A stretch of DNA of 64,000 nt from Stomoxys calcitrans. Its lineage: Eukaryota > Arthropoda > Insecta > Diptera > Muscidae. The notes beneath the pieces were generated by a model, which ran no database searches, was not told the origin of the DNA, and saw only the letters and a program-made list of their open reading frames with translations. Below are positions 1 to 10,747 of this stretch, piece by piece. A program made the translations under genes and the position numbers. The stretch lies in the NCBI RefSeq assembly GCF_963082655.1, contig NC_081554.1:64384602-64448601 (forward strand), in the 5' to 3' direction. How positions within the stretch are numbered: position 1 is the first letter of the stretch; each line of letters begins with the position of its first letter.

Positions 1-891
1 TTTGCGCATAGTGTGTCGATATCACTTCCAACAACTGTGCTTAGTACAGTTCAAATCGGCTCATAACCTGGTATAGATGCCATATAAACCGATCTTGGGT
101 CTTGACTTCTTGAGCTTTTAGAAGGCGGAATTCTTATCCGATTTGACTGCAATTTTGCACATAGTGTGTCGATATCACTTCCAACAACAACTGTGCGAAG
201 TATGATCCAAATCGGTCCATAACCTGGTATAGATGCCATATAAACCGATCTTCGATCTTGACTTCTTGAGCCCCTAGAGGGCACAATTCTCATACAATTT
301 TACTGAAATTTTGCACATAGTGTTTTGATATCACTTCCAACAACTGTGCGAAGTATGGTCCAAATCCGTCCATAACCTGATATAGCTGTCATATAAGCCG
401 ATCTTGGGTCTTGACTTCTTGAGCCTCTAGAGGGCGCAATTCTCATCCAATTTAACTGAAATTTTGCACGTGGTGTTTTGGTATCACTCCCAACATTTAT
501 GCGAAGTATGGTCCAAATCGCTCCATAACCTGGTATAGCTGCCATATAAACCGATCTGGGATATTGAGTTCTTGAGCCTCTAGAGAGCGCAATTCTCATC
601 CTATTTGTCACAAATTTTGTACAACGGCTTCTCCCATGGCCTTCAATATACGTGTGCAATATGGTCTGAATCGATCTATAGCTTGACACAGCTTCCATAT
701 AAAACTATCTTCCGATTTTGCTTCTTGAGCCCCAAATCGGACTATAACTTGATATAGCTCCTCCTCCTCCGTCCATATTCATTATTCTTTGTTTGCCTAA
801 AAAGAGATACTGCGCTAGGATCTTAACAAATGCTAACCATGGTGGAGGGTATATAAGATTCGGTCCGGCCGAACTTAGCAAGCTCTTACTT
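1..891 (-). repeat. Family 1 dispersed repeat, internal 152-bp tandem units, cut by left edge
   Basis: Read on the minus strand the element begins near 891 with the family 1 head: a diverged TTCGGCCGG palindrome followed by TATATACCCTCCACCATGG. Toward position 1 it holds degenerate tandem units, each with landmarks such as GATCGGTTTATATGGCAGC and CTCAAGAAGTCAAGA. The same landmark occurs near 91, 247, 399 and 551, so the unit is about 152-156 bp. Short open frames at 51-293 and 300-698 are translations of these units and carry no domain. The element continues beyond the window. The family also occurs at 2,064, 7,653, 17,012, 28,476 and 32,416. I cannot assign it to a named transposon superfamily. 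Confidence 0.85.
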
Positions 892-1679
892 AAATCTTCT
901 TATTCAATTGGATAGTGATCACATGAAGCCCTTTCCACCACTGTGCATTTTCTAAAGTGCTCAGCTCAGTCAAGTATTCGCTCTCTCCTTGTCATATGAT
1001 TTGCATTTGTCACTGCAAGTACCCGCAACGTGATGCTATGCCAATGAGATGCAGAAATTTTCGAGTGGCATCATCACAAGCCACAATCAATCGAATGCCT
1101 CTATTCTTCATCTAAAAAGTATGAGCCTTGCCATTTCTAATAAACGTCGATACATACATCATGATTACTACATACGAGTACATACATGTATGCTACTACA
1201 ATATACAAATGACGAGTCCTTGTACAAGTATAAGCACAGCGAACAGTGTAAATAGTTACAGCGTTAGTTTGTAAACAAACAAAGGACGTGTCCTGATTAT
1301 GCATTCACTCATCCGTATAGATGAATGAGTGGGTGTATGTCGTTGCATCAATCTACTCGATTTTTTAAAAGTCTTTTGAATATGCAATTTCTGTTTTGTT
1401 TCAAGAGATCTGTCAATATTTAACAGCTAGCGAACCAACAATACACACAGAGCATTTTTTTTTTAGACCAAAAAAAAAAGTTGAAATAAAGGAGCAATTG
1501 TGTGTGAATGAATGTCGTTGCATCATGCTAACCATTTGAAGTGTAATTTGGGTTGGGATTAATACTTCATTCAGTGTAAATGTTTATTTTCGATATGAGA
1601 TGAAACGAACAAACACGAATTTTAAGCATAGATCATGGAGAAATTTTACAAAAAAAGGGAGATTGAAATAAAGACTAAA
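892..1679. other. No gene recognised, AT-rich spacer
   Basis: AT-rich sequence with short homopolymer runs (T and A runs near 1,455-1,480) and no convincing coding frame, RNA gene or copy of the repeat families seen elsewhere in the window. A 68-codon open frame at 1,049-1,255 has no recognisable domain and biased, low-information composition; I do not treat it as a gene. Confidence 0.5.
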
Positions 1680-1968
1680 TTTCCCATGAATATTCCATTA
1701 AGGAAACGGGGATACTTCTCCCTTATTAATGAGTGCAGTCCGATTAAAGTTTATGCTCAATGACAAGGAGCCTCCTTTTTCATGCCGAGTCCGAACGGCG
1801 TGCCGCATAGTGACACCACTTGGTAGCATGGCAGGATAGCTCACCAATTTAGCCAGTAGTTGTAAGGGGAAAACCACCGCTGAAAATATTTCTGATGTTC
1901 GCGCCAGTATTTGAACGCAGACGCTCGGCGTCATAGCAGACTTACTAAACTCTGCGCCACGATGGCCT
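1680..1968 (-). mobile_element. tRNA-derived SINE, near full length
   Basis: On the minus strand the copy starts at about 1,968 with a tRNA-like head containing an A-box-like GTGGCGCAGAG and, about 50 bp on, a decayed B-box-like GCGTTCAAATA. The tRNA-unrelated body follows (GGTGGTTTTCCCC, then GGCACGCCGTTCGGACTCGG) and ends near 1,680 with GGAATATTCATGGG. It aligns by eye with the better preserved copy at 11,053-11,357. Pol III promoters of this type drive SINE transcription; mobilisation depends on a partner LINE. Both promoter boxes carry substitutions, so this copy is probably inactive. Confidence 0.8.
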
Positions 1969-2063
1969 CCATAAAATAAAGAACGAATCGAAAAACAAAA
2001 AAAAGATGGGCCGTAGAATGGTGTAAAAGTGGAAAAAATATTCTTGGATATCTATTATATAAC

Positions 2064-3260
2064 AAGTAAAAGCGTGCTAAGTTCGGCCGGGCCGAATCTT
2101 ATATGCCCTCCACCATTGATCGCATTTGTCGAGTTCTTTCCCGGTATCTCTTTTTTGTCAAACAAAGGATAAAAAAAGAATTGCTATGCTAATTGAATTG
2201 AGTGTTGGAGACCACAGTAGATGTCTATGTGTAAAATTTCAGCGAAATCGAATAAGAATTGGGCCCTTTAGGGGCTCAAAAAGTAAAATAGGGAGATCGG
2301 CTTATAGGGGAGCTGTATCAGGCTGAAGACCGATTCAGAACGTATTTGACACGACTATTAAAGGTCATGGGAGAAGCCGTTGTACAAAATTTTAGCCAAA
2401 TCGGATAATAATTACGCCCTCTTGAGGCTCAAGAAGTCAAGATCCCAGATCGGTATATATGGCAGCTATATCAGGTTATGGACCGATTTGAACCACAGTT
2501 GGCACTGTTGTTAGAAGTCATAACAAAACACCTCATGCAAAATTTCAGCCAAATCGGATAGTTATTGCACTCTCTAATGGGTCAAGAAATCAAGACACCA
2601 TCTCGGTTTATGTGACAACTATGTCAGTTTACGGATTCAGTCAATTTCGGGCAAATCGGGTAGGAATTGCGCCCTCTAATGGGTCCAGAAGACAAAATCC
2701 CAGATCGGTATATATGGCAGCTATATCAGGTTATGGACCGATTTGAACCATATTTGGCACTGTTGTTGGAAGTCATAACAAAACACCTCATGGCAAATTT
2801 CAGCCAAATCGAATATGAATTGCGCCCTCTAATGGGTCCAGAAGACAAGATCCAAGATCGGCTTATATTGCAGCTATATTAGGTTATGGACCGATTTAAA
2901 CCACATTTGGCACAGTTGTTGGAAACTATAACAAAACATCTCATGCAAAATTTCAGCTAAATCGGATAAGAATTGCGTCCTCTAGTGGCTCAAAAAGTCA
3001 ACATCCCGGATCGGTTTATATGGCAGCTATATCAAAACATTGACTGATATGGCTCATTTAAAATCCCAACCGACCTACACTTACAAGAAGTATTTGTGCG
3101 TGCTTTCGACAGACAGACGGACGGACGGACAAGGCTAGATCGACTTAAAATATCATGACGATCAAGAATACGGATACTTTATGGGACGAATATTTCGAGG
3201 AGTTACAAACAGAATGACGAAATTAGTATAGGGTATAAAAATTAGTGGAGGGTATAAAAA
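2064..3260 (+). repeat. Family 1 dispersed repeat, apparently complete copy
   Basis: The head at 2,064 reads AAGTAAAAGCGTGCTAAG followed by the 15-bp palindrome TTCGGCCGGGCCGAA and TATATGCCCTCCACCAT. Internal units of about 152 bp run from 2,330 to 3,040, with landmarks near 2,441, 2,593, 2,697, 2,849 and 3,001; one interval is only about 104 bp. The tail contains GACGGACGGACAAGGC, ATCATGACGATCAAGAAT and a terminal GTGGAGGGTATAAAAA, the inverted complement of the CCCTCCAC near the head. The last 35 bp repeat the GGGTATAAAAAT end twice. No long coding frame exists; short frames at 2,126 and 2,667 are repeat translations. It abuts family 2 at 3,261. Confidence 0.88.
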
Positions 3261-4500
3261 TGAAATTGTTGCGCTTGTTTGTTTGGTTATTTATTTGTTT
3301 GTTTGTTTGTCTGTTCCGTATAGACTCAAAACCGGCTGAACCGATATTCATGAAATTCCCACAGATGGTAGAGTTTGGGCCTCCGGTGAAAATAGGGTGC
3401 TACATTTTTTGATATCCGAAGGATAGGGAGGCGGACCCTCCCCCATACCTCAATTTTCAAAAACGCCAGATCTCGGAGATGCGTGCACCGATATAAGCGA
3501 AATTTTGGTCAAATAATCTGGGGGGACGCCCCATCCTAAAACCCACCCAACCGGACATGTGCCCTGATTGGGACAACATGGGTATCAAATGAAAGGTAAT
3601 TAACAGTAGAGTACGAATTTAGTATACAAATGTCCCCCACCTCCAAAAAAAACCCCAAGAGGACACTTTCACCGCTTTGGGCAATATGCGTATCAAATGA
3701 AAGGTGTTTGAGAGTAGAGTACGAACTTGGCATTAATATGTTACCCTAAGTGTCGGGGGGCCCCCACACCCAAAAACACCACCCAACAGGACACTTTAAC
3801 CACTATGAGTAATGTGGGTATGAAATAAAATGTATTCAAAAGTAGAATACAAATCTGAAACAAAAAATTATTTTTTGGTAGCCCCACCCCTCCACCTAAA
3901 ACCCCCAGCAGAACAAATTTACCGATTGGGACAATATGCGAATTAAACGAAAGATATTTGGAGGCTGAGTACACATCTGTTATAAGAATTAAGTCCAAGG
4001 TGTCTAGGGGGGCTCCCCAATCCAAAAAACCCCCAAAACGGGCATAAATGTTCAACGTCACACAATGGGTATCGAATGAAAAGTCTTTGGGACTTGACTA
4101 TGAATCTAGCGTGCATAATTAGGACTGAGTCTGGGACCGGCCCACCCACTAAATACCCTTCAATAGTTCGATTGGGATAATATGTCAATTATAAGAAAGG
4201 TCTAAGACAGTATATTTCGAATATAATATATGAAGGCCGATCAGGATAGAATAGGACAGAAATAAAAGGTAAAAGGAAAAAGTAGTAGAGTACACATTTT
4301 ACCCTCAAATTGGGATGGACACAGGAGGACCTACCGATCTTTACAATGTAGTATCCTAAGTGGTCGCTCTGAAATCTGAAATTTTAAATGTAGATAACCA
4401 ATACAAAAAAATTAATTATTGTGAATCTGAACGAGGCCTTCAAAATGCTTGACATTATGGGGCTCAAACAAAACCGTGCTCTAGCCCGATGCTGATATTA

Positions 4501-4733
4501 TTGGGTTGCCCAAAAAGTAATTGCGGATTTTTCATATAGTCGGCGTTGACAAATTTTTTCACACTTGTGACTCTGTAATTGCATTCTTTCTTCTGTCAGT
4601 TGTCAGCTGTAACTTTTAGCTTGCTTTAGAAAAAAAGTGTAAAAAGTATATTTGATTAAAGTTCATTCTAAGTTTTATTAAAAATGCATTTACTTTCTTT
4701 TAAAAAATCCGCAATTACTTTTTGGGCAACCCA
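4501..4733. mobile_element. Mariner-type MITE, 233 bp
   Basis: Both ends carry a long inverted repeat: TTGGGTTGCCCAAAAAGTAA at 4,501 and its complement TTACTTTTTGGGCAACCCA ending at 4,733. It is flanked by TA on each side (4,499-4,500 and 4,734-4,735), the target duplication of Tc1/mariner elements. No transposase frame is present, so it is a non-autonomous derivative. The empty target site is preserved in a duplicated host segment near 5,400-5,425. A second copy lies at 15,423-15,658. Confidence 0.93.
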
Positions 4734-4973
4734 TACTTCAGAGTCCGCCTCATACACCCTTCAAACCTTCATATCGGTTATGATTGCCCACTATGGCGAT
4801 AAATAAAAAGTATTTGATGTTAGAAAACGAATTCGATATCCAATTTTGAAGCTAAATGTTTGGGGGTCGTGCCAACCCATAAACTCCCTCTAAACCAATG
4901 GCAATTGGGGCTCAAATTACAGAAATTTGAGAGTAGAGCACGATGCTGATATTTTGTCAGGGCTAAGTACGGG

Positions 4974-5150
4974 CTAATGCTGGCAACATTTGTGAGATAC
5001 TATGCCATGTAAAACTTTTCTCCAAAGAGGAGTCGCACTGCAGCACGCCGTTCGGACACGGCTATAAAAACAAGGCACCTTATCATTGAGCTTAAAACTT
5101 GAACCCGCTGCAGTCATTGATATGTGAGAAGTTTGCCCCTTTTCCTTAGT
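4974..5150 (+). mobile_element. 5'-truncated SINE, body and tail only
   Basis: This is the plus-oriented body of the tRNA-derived SINE: CTAATGCTGGCAACATTTGT at the left, then GCAGCACGCCGTTCGGAC, and the tail TGATATGTGAGAAGTTTGCC ending near CCTTAGT at 5,150. The tRNA-like head is missing, so it lacks a Pol III promoter. It sits between the two halves of the family 2 segmental duplication. The minus-strand frame at 4,974-5,186 is not a gene. Confidence 0.8.
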
Positions 5151-5224
5151 TTGAGTTTGGCTACTCCCATCCACCATCAAATCCAAGAGAATGAAGTAGA
5201 TCTAACATCGACACTTTAAAAGGT

Positions 5225-5640
5225 CTTTGGCAGTAGAATAGACTTTTTACCCTCAAATTGGGATAGACACAAGTGGACCTGCGGATCTTTAAAAATGTGG
5301 TATACCAAGTGATAGCTTTGGAATATGATTTTGAATGTAGATAACCAAAACACCTTCAAAATGCTTGACATTATAGGGCCAAACAAAATCGTGCTCTATC
5401 ACGCTGCTAATATTACTTCAGGGTCCGCTCCTTTAAACTCCTTCTTTCAAACCGGCCATGTGTGCCTACCATGACAATTGAAAGTAGAAAACGAATTTGA
5501 TATAAAAATTTGAGGCCAAGTATTTGGGTGTTGCTCACCCCATTAACTCCCTCTAAACCAGTGGCAATTGGGGCTCAAATAAAAAAAATAAGAGTAGAGA
5601 AAATGCTGATATTTTTCGGGGCTAAGTGCATGGGTGGCCG
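5225..5640. repeat. Second copy of a family 2 segmental duplication
   Basis: This stretch repeats 4,270-4,970 in order: TTTTACCCTCAAATTGGGAT (4,297 and 5,249 areas), CAAAATGCTTGACATTAT (4,441 and 5,357) and AACTCCCTCTAAACCA (near 4,883 and 5,545). The offset of 916 bp at the MITE-side marker falls to about 681 bp once the 235 bp of MITE plus target duplication is removed. This copy lacks the MITE and so preserves the pre-insertion site. Confidence 0.7.
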
Positions 5641-6285
5641 CCCCTCCCTACATACCTCTCAAACCGGACATATTTTTCGATTATGGGAAAAAAGGGACTT
5701 AAATCTGGTATCTGTTTTATGGCCAGGTGTTTCAAGGACGCCTCACCTCATAAACTCCCTTTAAACCATACATATATACCCACCATAGCAATATGTAGCT
5801 TAAATGTGGTTTTTGGAATTAAAGTATGAATCTGACATCCACTTTCGGGGCAAAGGGTTTGGCAATTCGAATCCAATACCAAAACCAAGAGAATGAAGTA
5901 GATCTTACATCCAAACTTTTATGGGTGGACCTTCTCCTTACCCTATTTTCAAAAATTTTCGATCTCGGAAATGGAAAAATAAACCAATAACGACACTATG
6001 GCGCTCAAATGAAAGGTATTTGACACGGGATCACGAATCTGATATATGAGCATCTACCTCACCCCCAAAAATAGCCCTATACCGGATATATTTACCGACC
6101 ACAGCAATTTAAGGCTCAAATGAATGGTATTTGGGAGTAGAGCAAGAAAATGATATCCACATTGGGCGAAACATCTGAAAGGCCGTACCAACACCCCCAA
6201 ACAAGACTTATTTCCTGAACGTGCCAGTATAGTGCTCAGATAAAATAGAAGAGTGAAAGAAGGCGCAGCGGAGCAGGCTAGTTAA

Positions 6286-7240
6286 ATATAGAACTTGCTT
6301 ATATTTCTAGCTAAAAAAGTAGGCCAAACTGTTGAAAACTTTGGATGTAAAAGTTAACCACCTTCTTTGCCAAAAAATCTCTCAAGTCAATCATGAATAT
6401 GACCCAAGAGATATGTTGCTGCAAACAACTCAATTGAAATCCAAAACCAAAAATAAACACATTTGCCATACACAAGCGAACTGCATGACTTCATATTTAG
6501 AATAACTTTGGTGCCAAATAAAGTCCCCAGGACATGCATAAAATTATATATGCCAACAAAAACAACCAATGATGCAAAAATTCCGATTGAATATTCCTGG
6601 CACAAAAACATTGTCCACAAAGCAGGTATACATATGGTCGTGTGTGTGTGTGTGAGTTTGTACATGTGTGTGTGTGTGTGTTTGTGAGAAGGAACGCGTA
6701 ATCACTTAGTAAAATTAAAACATCCATAAATGTTTATTGAACCTTATTGCTGTTGCGTTGCGTTTCGTTTCTCTTTTGCTGTGTTGCTTTTTTTTAGATC
6801 TTTACCAAAGAATGGCAAATGTGGATGGATCTGCGTTTCATTTCTGTTACATTTTAAATGTGATTGCTTTGGCAATACCCCAAAGATTGCTGATTGAAAA
6901 AATGGCAGCTGAAAAGAAAAAAACAACAACTCCCTACACAAAGGCATACATATGTGCGTTAGCATACACCACCTTTATAGCACACTTCCAGATGGAAGAA
7001 CTAACCAACATTCAATCGGCAGGAAATCAAAGGTAGTTAATAAAAATAATTTCAACAAACTCAAATGGATTGGTTTTGACACTCGGAGCTGGAGGTGGCA
7101 CTTTGTGAACATGTGGAACATTTCAGCAGCACTAACGGCAACTACCGACTATGGTGATGGTGTATAGGCTAGGGGAACATAATAATTTTTTGCAAATTTA
7201 AAATGAGATGAAAAATTTAACATAGGGCATTAAATTACAA
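6286..7240. other. No gene recognised, unassigned AT-rich sequence
   Basis: Apparently non-repetitive sequence between family 2 and the LINE fragment at 7,316. It contains a TG microsatellite at 6,640-6,682. A 99-codon open frame at 6,737-7,036 begins with a hydrophobic stretch, but it has no recognisable domain or start context, and an antisense frame of similar length overlaps it. I see no support for a gene. Confidence 0.45.
6640..6682. repeat. TG dinucleotide microsatellite, interrupted
   Basis: Two runs of alternating T and G, at about 6,640-6,654 and 6,665-6,681, are separated by GAGTTTGTACA. It is an ordinary simple-sequence repeat. Confidence 0.9.
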
Positions 7241-7315
7241 ACAGTTGCAAAATAAAATACACCAATTTTTATTATCAGGAACAGGCAGGATGTACTATAT
7301 GTTACCTTTGCATCA

Positions 7316-7645
7316 GAGAATATTAGCGGAAGGATACGTGACTGGGAAGTGTTGGAAGATCACAGCTTCTCTGATCATCGTTATAATAGAAAATACTGCA
7401 GAAGTGGTCCCTCAGCTGATCCGAAGAAAGGTGGATTAAAATAATTTTCGGCACACATTCTGCACGAATATCCGCCTTGGGCTCGAACATAAGGGTAAAA
7501 CGGATCACAAAGGCCCTGAATGACTCGCTTATGTCAGCATGTTCTAGAGCCAAACCGAAGGGCAAAGAGGGACCGCCATGGTGAACCCCAGAACGAAGGG
7601 TTGCAAAAAATTCTTCAACACGACTGTGACGTCTAAAAACCTGAG
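7316..7645 (+). pseudogene. LINE fragment: endonuclease C-terminus and linker
   Basis: In the plus frame from 7,316 the translation reads ENISGRIRDWEVLEDHSFSD and then HRY. This is the C-terminal SDH motif of an apurinic-like endonuclease from a jockey-type non-LTR retrotransposon. A stop follows at about 7,437. Further on, ITKALNDSLMSACSRAKPKG and KEGPPW match the linker between endonuclease and reverse transcriptase, where PPWWTPEL is usual. Here the second tryptophan codon is TGA. The fragment stops at 7,645, where a family 1 copy is inserted, and resumes at 8,750. The endonuclease nicks target DNA in functional elements; this copy is dead. The minus-strand frame at 7,323-7,565 is its shadow. 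Confidence 0.78.
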
Positions 7646-7652
7646 CTTAGAC

Positions 7653-8748
7653 TAGTAAAAGCGCTATAAGTTCGGCCGGGCCGAACCTTGGGAACCCACC
7701 ACAATGGATTCTGCTAAAATATGGGAGCTATTATATCTGGTTATTAACCGATTTGGATCGTACTTGGCACAATTGTTGAGAGTAATAACAAAGAGTAATA
7801 ACAGCAAAATCAGATAAAAATTGCAGCTTCCAGGGGCTTAAGAAGTCAAATCGGGTGATCGGTTTATATGGGAGCTACATCAGGTTCTTTACCGATTTGA
7901 AACGTACCAAGCACAGTTGTTGAAAGTCATAACAGAACACTATGTGCAAAATTTCAGACAAATCGGACAAGAACTGCGGCTTCCAGGTGTTCAAGAAGTC
8001 AAATCGGGTGATCGGTTTATAGGGGAGCTATATCAGGTTCTTGACCGATTTGAACCGTACTTCCCACAGTTGTTGGAAGTTCTAACTGAACACTATGTGC
8101 AAAATTTCAGTCAAATCGGATGAAAAGTGAGGCTTCCAGATGCTCAAGAAGTCAAATCGGGAGATCGGTTTATATGGGAGCTATATCAGGTTCTTGACCG
8201 ATTTAGACCGTACCGAGCACGGTTGTTGGAAGTCACAACAGAACAATATGAGCAAAATTTCAGCCAAATCGGATAAAAAGTAAGGCTTCCAGGGGCTCAA
8301 GAAGTCAAATCGGGTAATCGGTTTATATGGGAGCTACACCAGGTTCTTGACCGATTTGGATCGTACTTGGTATAGTTGTTGAACGTCATAACGGAACACA
8401 ATATACAAAATTTCAGCAAAATCTGATGAAAATTTCGGCTTCCAGGGGCTCAAGAAATCAAATCGGGAGATCGGTTTGTATGGGAGCTATATCGAAATCT
8501 GAACCGATATGGCCCATTTGCAATCCCCTATGACCTACATCAATACTAAGTATCTGTTCAAAATTTCAAGCGGCTAGCTTTAAGCGTTCGTTCACTATCG
8601 TGATTTCGTAATAAGGACGGACGGACATGGCTAGTTCGATTTTGAATGGCGAGACGATCAAGAATATGTATACCTTATGGGGTCCTAGATCAATATTTCG
8701 AGGTGTTACTATATATATACCCCCATCCTATGGTGGTGGCTATAAAAA
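7653..8748 (+). repeat. Family 1 dispersed repeat, complete copy inside a LINE
   Basis: The head has AGTAAAAGCG and the palindrome TTCGGCCGGGCCGAA. Internal units of about 153 bp follow, with GATCGGTTTATATGGGAGC near 7,859, 8,010, 8,163, 8,316 and 8,469. The tail has AAGGACGGACGGACATGGC, GAGACGATCAAGAATATG and a terminal TATGGTGGTGGCTATAAAAA, inverted relative to the CCCACCACAATGG near the head. It separates LINE coding pieces at 7,316-7,645 and 8,750-9,058 that belong to the same strand and order, so it inserted into that LINE. No coding capacity is seen. Confidence 0.88.
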
Positions 8749-8749
8749 T

Positions 8750-9058
8750 ACGAGGACGAGCTGAAAAACGGCCACAACAAATCCTGGGTAGAATTTTGCA
8801 GCTCCGTGGAGGATACATCTGAGGCCTCTAGGCTAAGAAAGATGCAATGATCTAAACCTATTACCGTAGGATACATTCCGAAGTCGGAGAACGTATAGTG
8901 AGGAAACACCAGAACTACTCTTTGACACATATCTTCCGGGAAACTCTCCCATGGAAAACGTGGCGCCAGAAGAGGTTGTCATTGATGTGCATTCGTCGGA
9001 GGTTCTTGGAAACATTGTGTCAAAGTCGAAAATTCTTTGAGCGATATACAGTTTTGAC
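8750..9058 (+). pseudogene. LINE fragment: region upstream of reverse transcriptase
   Basis: The plus frame reads SWVEFCSSVEDTSEASRLRK, then after a stop GYIPKSENV, then in a shifted frame EETPELLFDTYLPGNSP. This pattern is typical of the segment between the PWW linker and the first reverse-transcriptase blocks of jockey-like non-LTR elements. It continues the LINE piece at 7,316-7,645. At least two in-frame stops and a frameshift make it a pseudogene. The reverse transcriptase itself is absent: from 9,060 the sequence is ORF1-like on the opposite strand. Confidence 0.72.
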
Positions 9059-9059
9059 T

Positions 9060-10740
9060 CCTTTAAATCTCATCGCCCGCTCCCTGCTCATTAGGCTGCA
9101 TTGACTTTCCTGCCACTGCGCTGCCTGATGTTTTCGTATTAGGTTCTTTTCCTATCATAGTCTTCCGCATCTTTATAAAGTTGGTAATGGTACCATCGTC
9201 GCGTCCCTGTTCGTTAGGCTGTATTGAGATTCCCGTCCCTGCACTGTCTGTTATTCCAATGCTAGGATCTTTTCCTGTCTTAGTCTTCCAAATCTTAAGT
9301 TAATAGACTACTTGGAAGTAGGCTCCATCGTCGGCTCCCTATTCGTTAGGCTGCATTGAGACTCCTGTCGCTGCGCTCCCTGATGTTTCAATATTAGAAT
9401 CTTTTCTTAAACTAGTCTTCCGAATCTTGAAGTTGATGATGGGTCCGACCTCGGGTCCCTGTTCGTTAGACTATGTTGGGTCTCCCGCCCTGCACTGCCT
9501 GTTGTTTCGGTATAAGGATCTTTGCTGATCCTTATCTTCCCAATATTGACAGGGATGGTAATTGTCTCGTCTTCAGCCCCCTGTTTGTTCGGTGGATTTG
9601 AGTCACCTGCCACTTCAATATTTGAATTTCTGCCTATCCTAGTCTTCCCAATCTTGAAAAAGACAGCCTTGCTCTCTAGTCTTAGCCAAGCTTGTCACGG
9701 AGACTTGATCAATGCCAACCACAAGGAGAGTAGCTTCATGTTACCCTTCCGGTAGAAGACCTCCGACTTCTCTGCGACCAAACCTTGGTTTTGCTTGCCC
9801 AAGAATCCCAACATGCGCTCCATTGCAAATTTACTGCCCTATCTTCTGAGGAAGACCGTCGCCTTTGTGTGCTGGGGGATGTCCATCTTTCTCACCAGAT
9901 CGAGTTTTGTGCCCTCCCAAAGAGCGTAGCTTCCGCCGACGCAAAACACAGCGTAAAGATGTCCCCTCATCATTTGTATGGGTGGACCCTCTACAGAGTA
10001 CAACACAAGTTCGAAAATCCGCTCGTTAAACAAATCCTCCACTTGGGGCCGATGATCTGGTGGAACCCTATCGGATGCACTGCTGATATTGATGACTGTA
10101 AGTCAGCTCATCTCTGTTGTGATTTTTTGCCACTCTGGCGTAAGAGGGCGGCACCTTTCAATTCTCAGTGACCATATTCCCCTTCCGTTATGGATGTGCC
10201 CTCCTTTTGAAAGTCACAGTCCTTCATGAAGACTCAGGGGCCGTGCGCGCTTCCTTCGTTCCTATTCCGACTCTGTCTCCCCCCCCAGGACACTGGCTGG
10301 AGTCTCCATTGCAAGAGCGCTGGCTTGGATTTCCCAGAGTACTTGAAAGCGGGGAGCTCTTTTTCTTCTTCAGCATTTTAGCAGTGTTATGACTTTCAGC
10401 AGATTCTGATTCTCTTCGTGAGATCTGATTCTCTTTCCAACTTCCATAGAAGTGCCTAGAATGTCAGTTCCATACCTTCCAGCATCCTGCACTTTTGCCC
10501 AATTGCGCTGCTGGTACATACTCCTCTGTCTCCCTAGTCGTGCACCGGATCGCTTTCTCGGTCTGCTTGAGAGCTAAGCAAAGCCATAGCTCACTTCCGT
10601 CATCCCGGAGCCCTCATCTCTCGATTCGGCTGCGATGACTGCTTCATTGACACTGTCGCTGTCTGAATCAGAGGCGGAAACATCACCTTTTCTTAAAGGC
10701 TGAGGACGAACTGTGATTGTCTCTGGTTTGTCCGACTCTA
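9060..10740 (-). pseudogene. LINE ORF1-like gag remnant with C-terminal peptide repeats
   Basis: Read on the minus strand from about 10,700. The N-terminal part is acidic and serine-rich (SDSDSVNEAV near 10,650). A middle piece at 10,042-9,839 reads GGSYALWEGTKLDLVRKMDI and then PQHTKATVFL, which resembles the DUF4780-like gag domain of ORF1 in several fly non-LTR elements. That match is by memory, not by search. The C-terminal part, 9,660-9,080, is a degenerate tandem array of 120-133 bp units encoding ESQxSLTNR and RFGRL motifs. Stops and frameshifts break the frame. ORF1 proteins bind element RNA. Plus-strand frames at 9,785-10,171 and 10,168-10,392 are shadows. Confidence 0.55.
9080..9660 (-). 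repeat. Degenerate 120-133 bp tandem repeat in ORF1 remnant
   Basis: A landmark close to TTCGTTAGGCTGCATTGAG recurs near 9,086, 9,208, 9,341, 9,461 and, more diverged, 9,584. The spacing is 122, 133, 120 and 123 bp. Between landmarks each unit has CTGCCTGATGTTT-like and CTAGTCTTCC-like motifs. On the minus strand a unit translates to roughly 41 residues, so this was probably a protein tandem repeat in the C-terminal part of ORF1. Confidence 0.75.
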
Positions 10741-10747
10741 CTTCATT

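Larger units (their letters stand above)
3261..6285 (-). repeat. Family 2 dispersed repeat with nested MITE and SINE
   Basis: On the minus strand the element starts near 6,285 with the reverse complement of AAAGAAGGCGCAGCGGAGC and GGCTAGTT. It ends at about 3,261 with GTTTGTTTGTCTGTTCCG and CAAAACCGGCTGAACCG. Between them are degenerate tandem units containing ATGGGTATCAAATGAAAGG, AGTAGAGTACGAA and C-rich runs (CCCCACACCCAAAAACACC). Within it are a mariner-type MITE (4,501-4,733), a 5'-truncated SINE (4,974-5,150) and a segmental duplication (about 4,265-4,970 against 5,225-5,640). Short open frames such as 3,741-4,061 and 5,510-5,764 are repeat translations. The family recurs at 15,046 and 25,790. 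Superfamily unknown. Confidence 0.82.

Noticed and set aside
300..698. 132-codon minus-strand gene with internal peptide repeats
   Set aside because: The peptide repeats mirror the 152-bp family 1 units, and other copies of the family do not keep the frame.
6737..7036. 99-codon plus-strand gene with a hydrophobic N-terminus
   Set aside because: No recognisable domain, overlapped by an antisense frame of similar length, and no supporting context.
9785..10171. 128-codon plus-strand gene
   Set aside because: It is antisense to the ORF1-like minus-strand frame (LWEGTKLDLVRK) and has no domain of its own.
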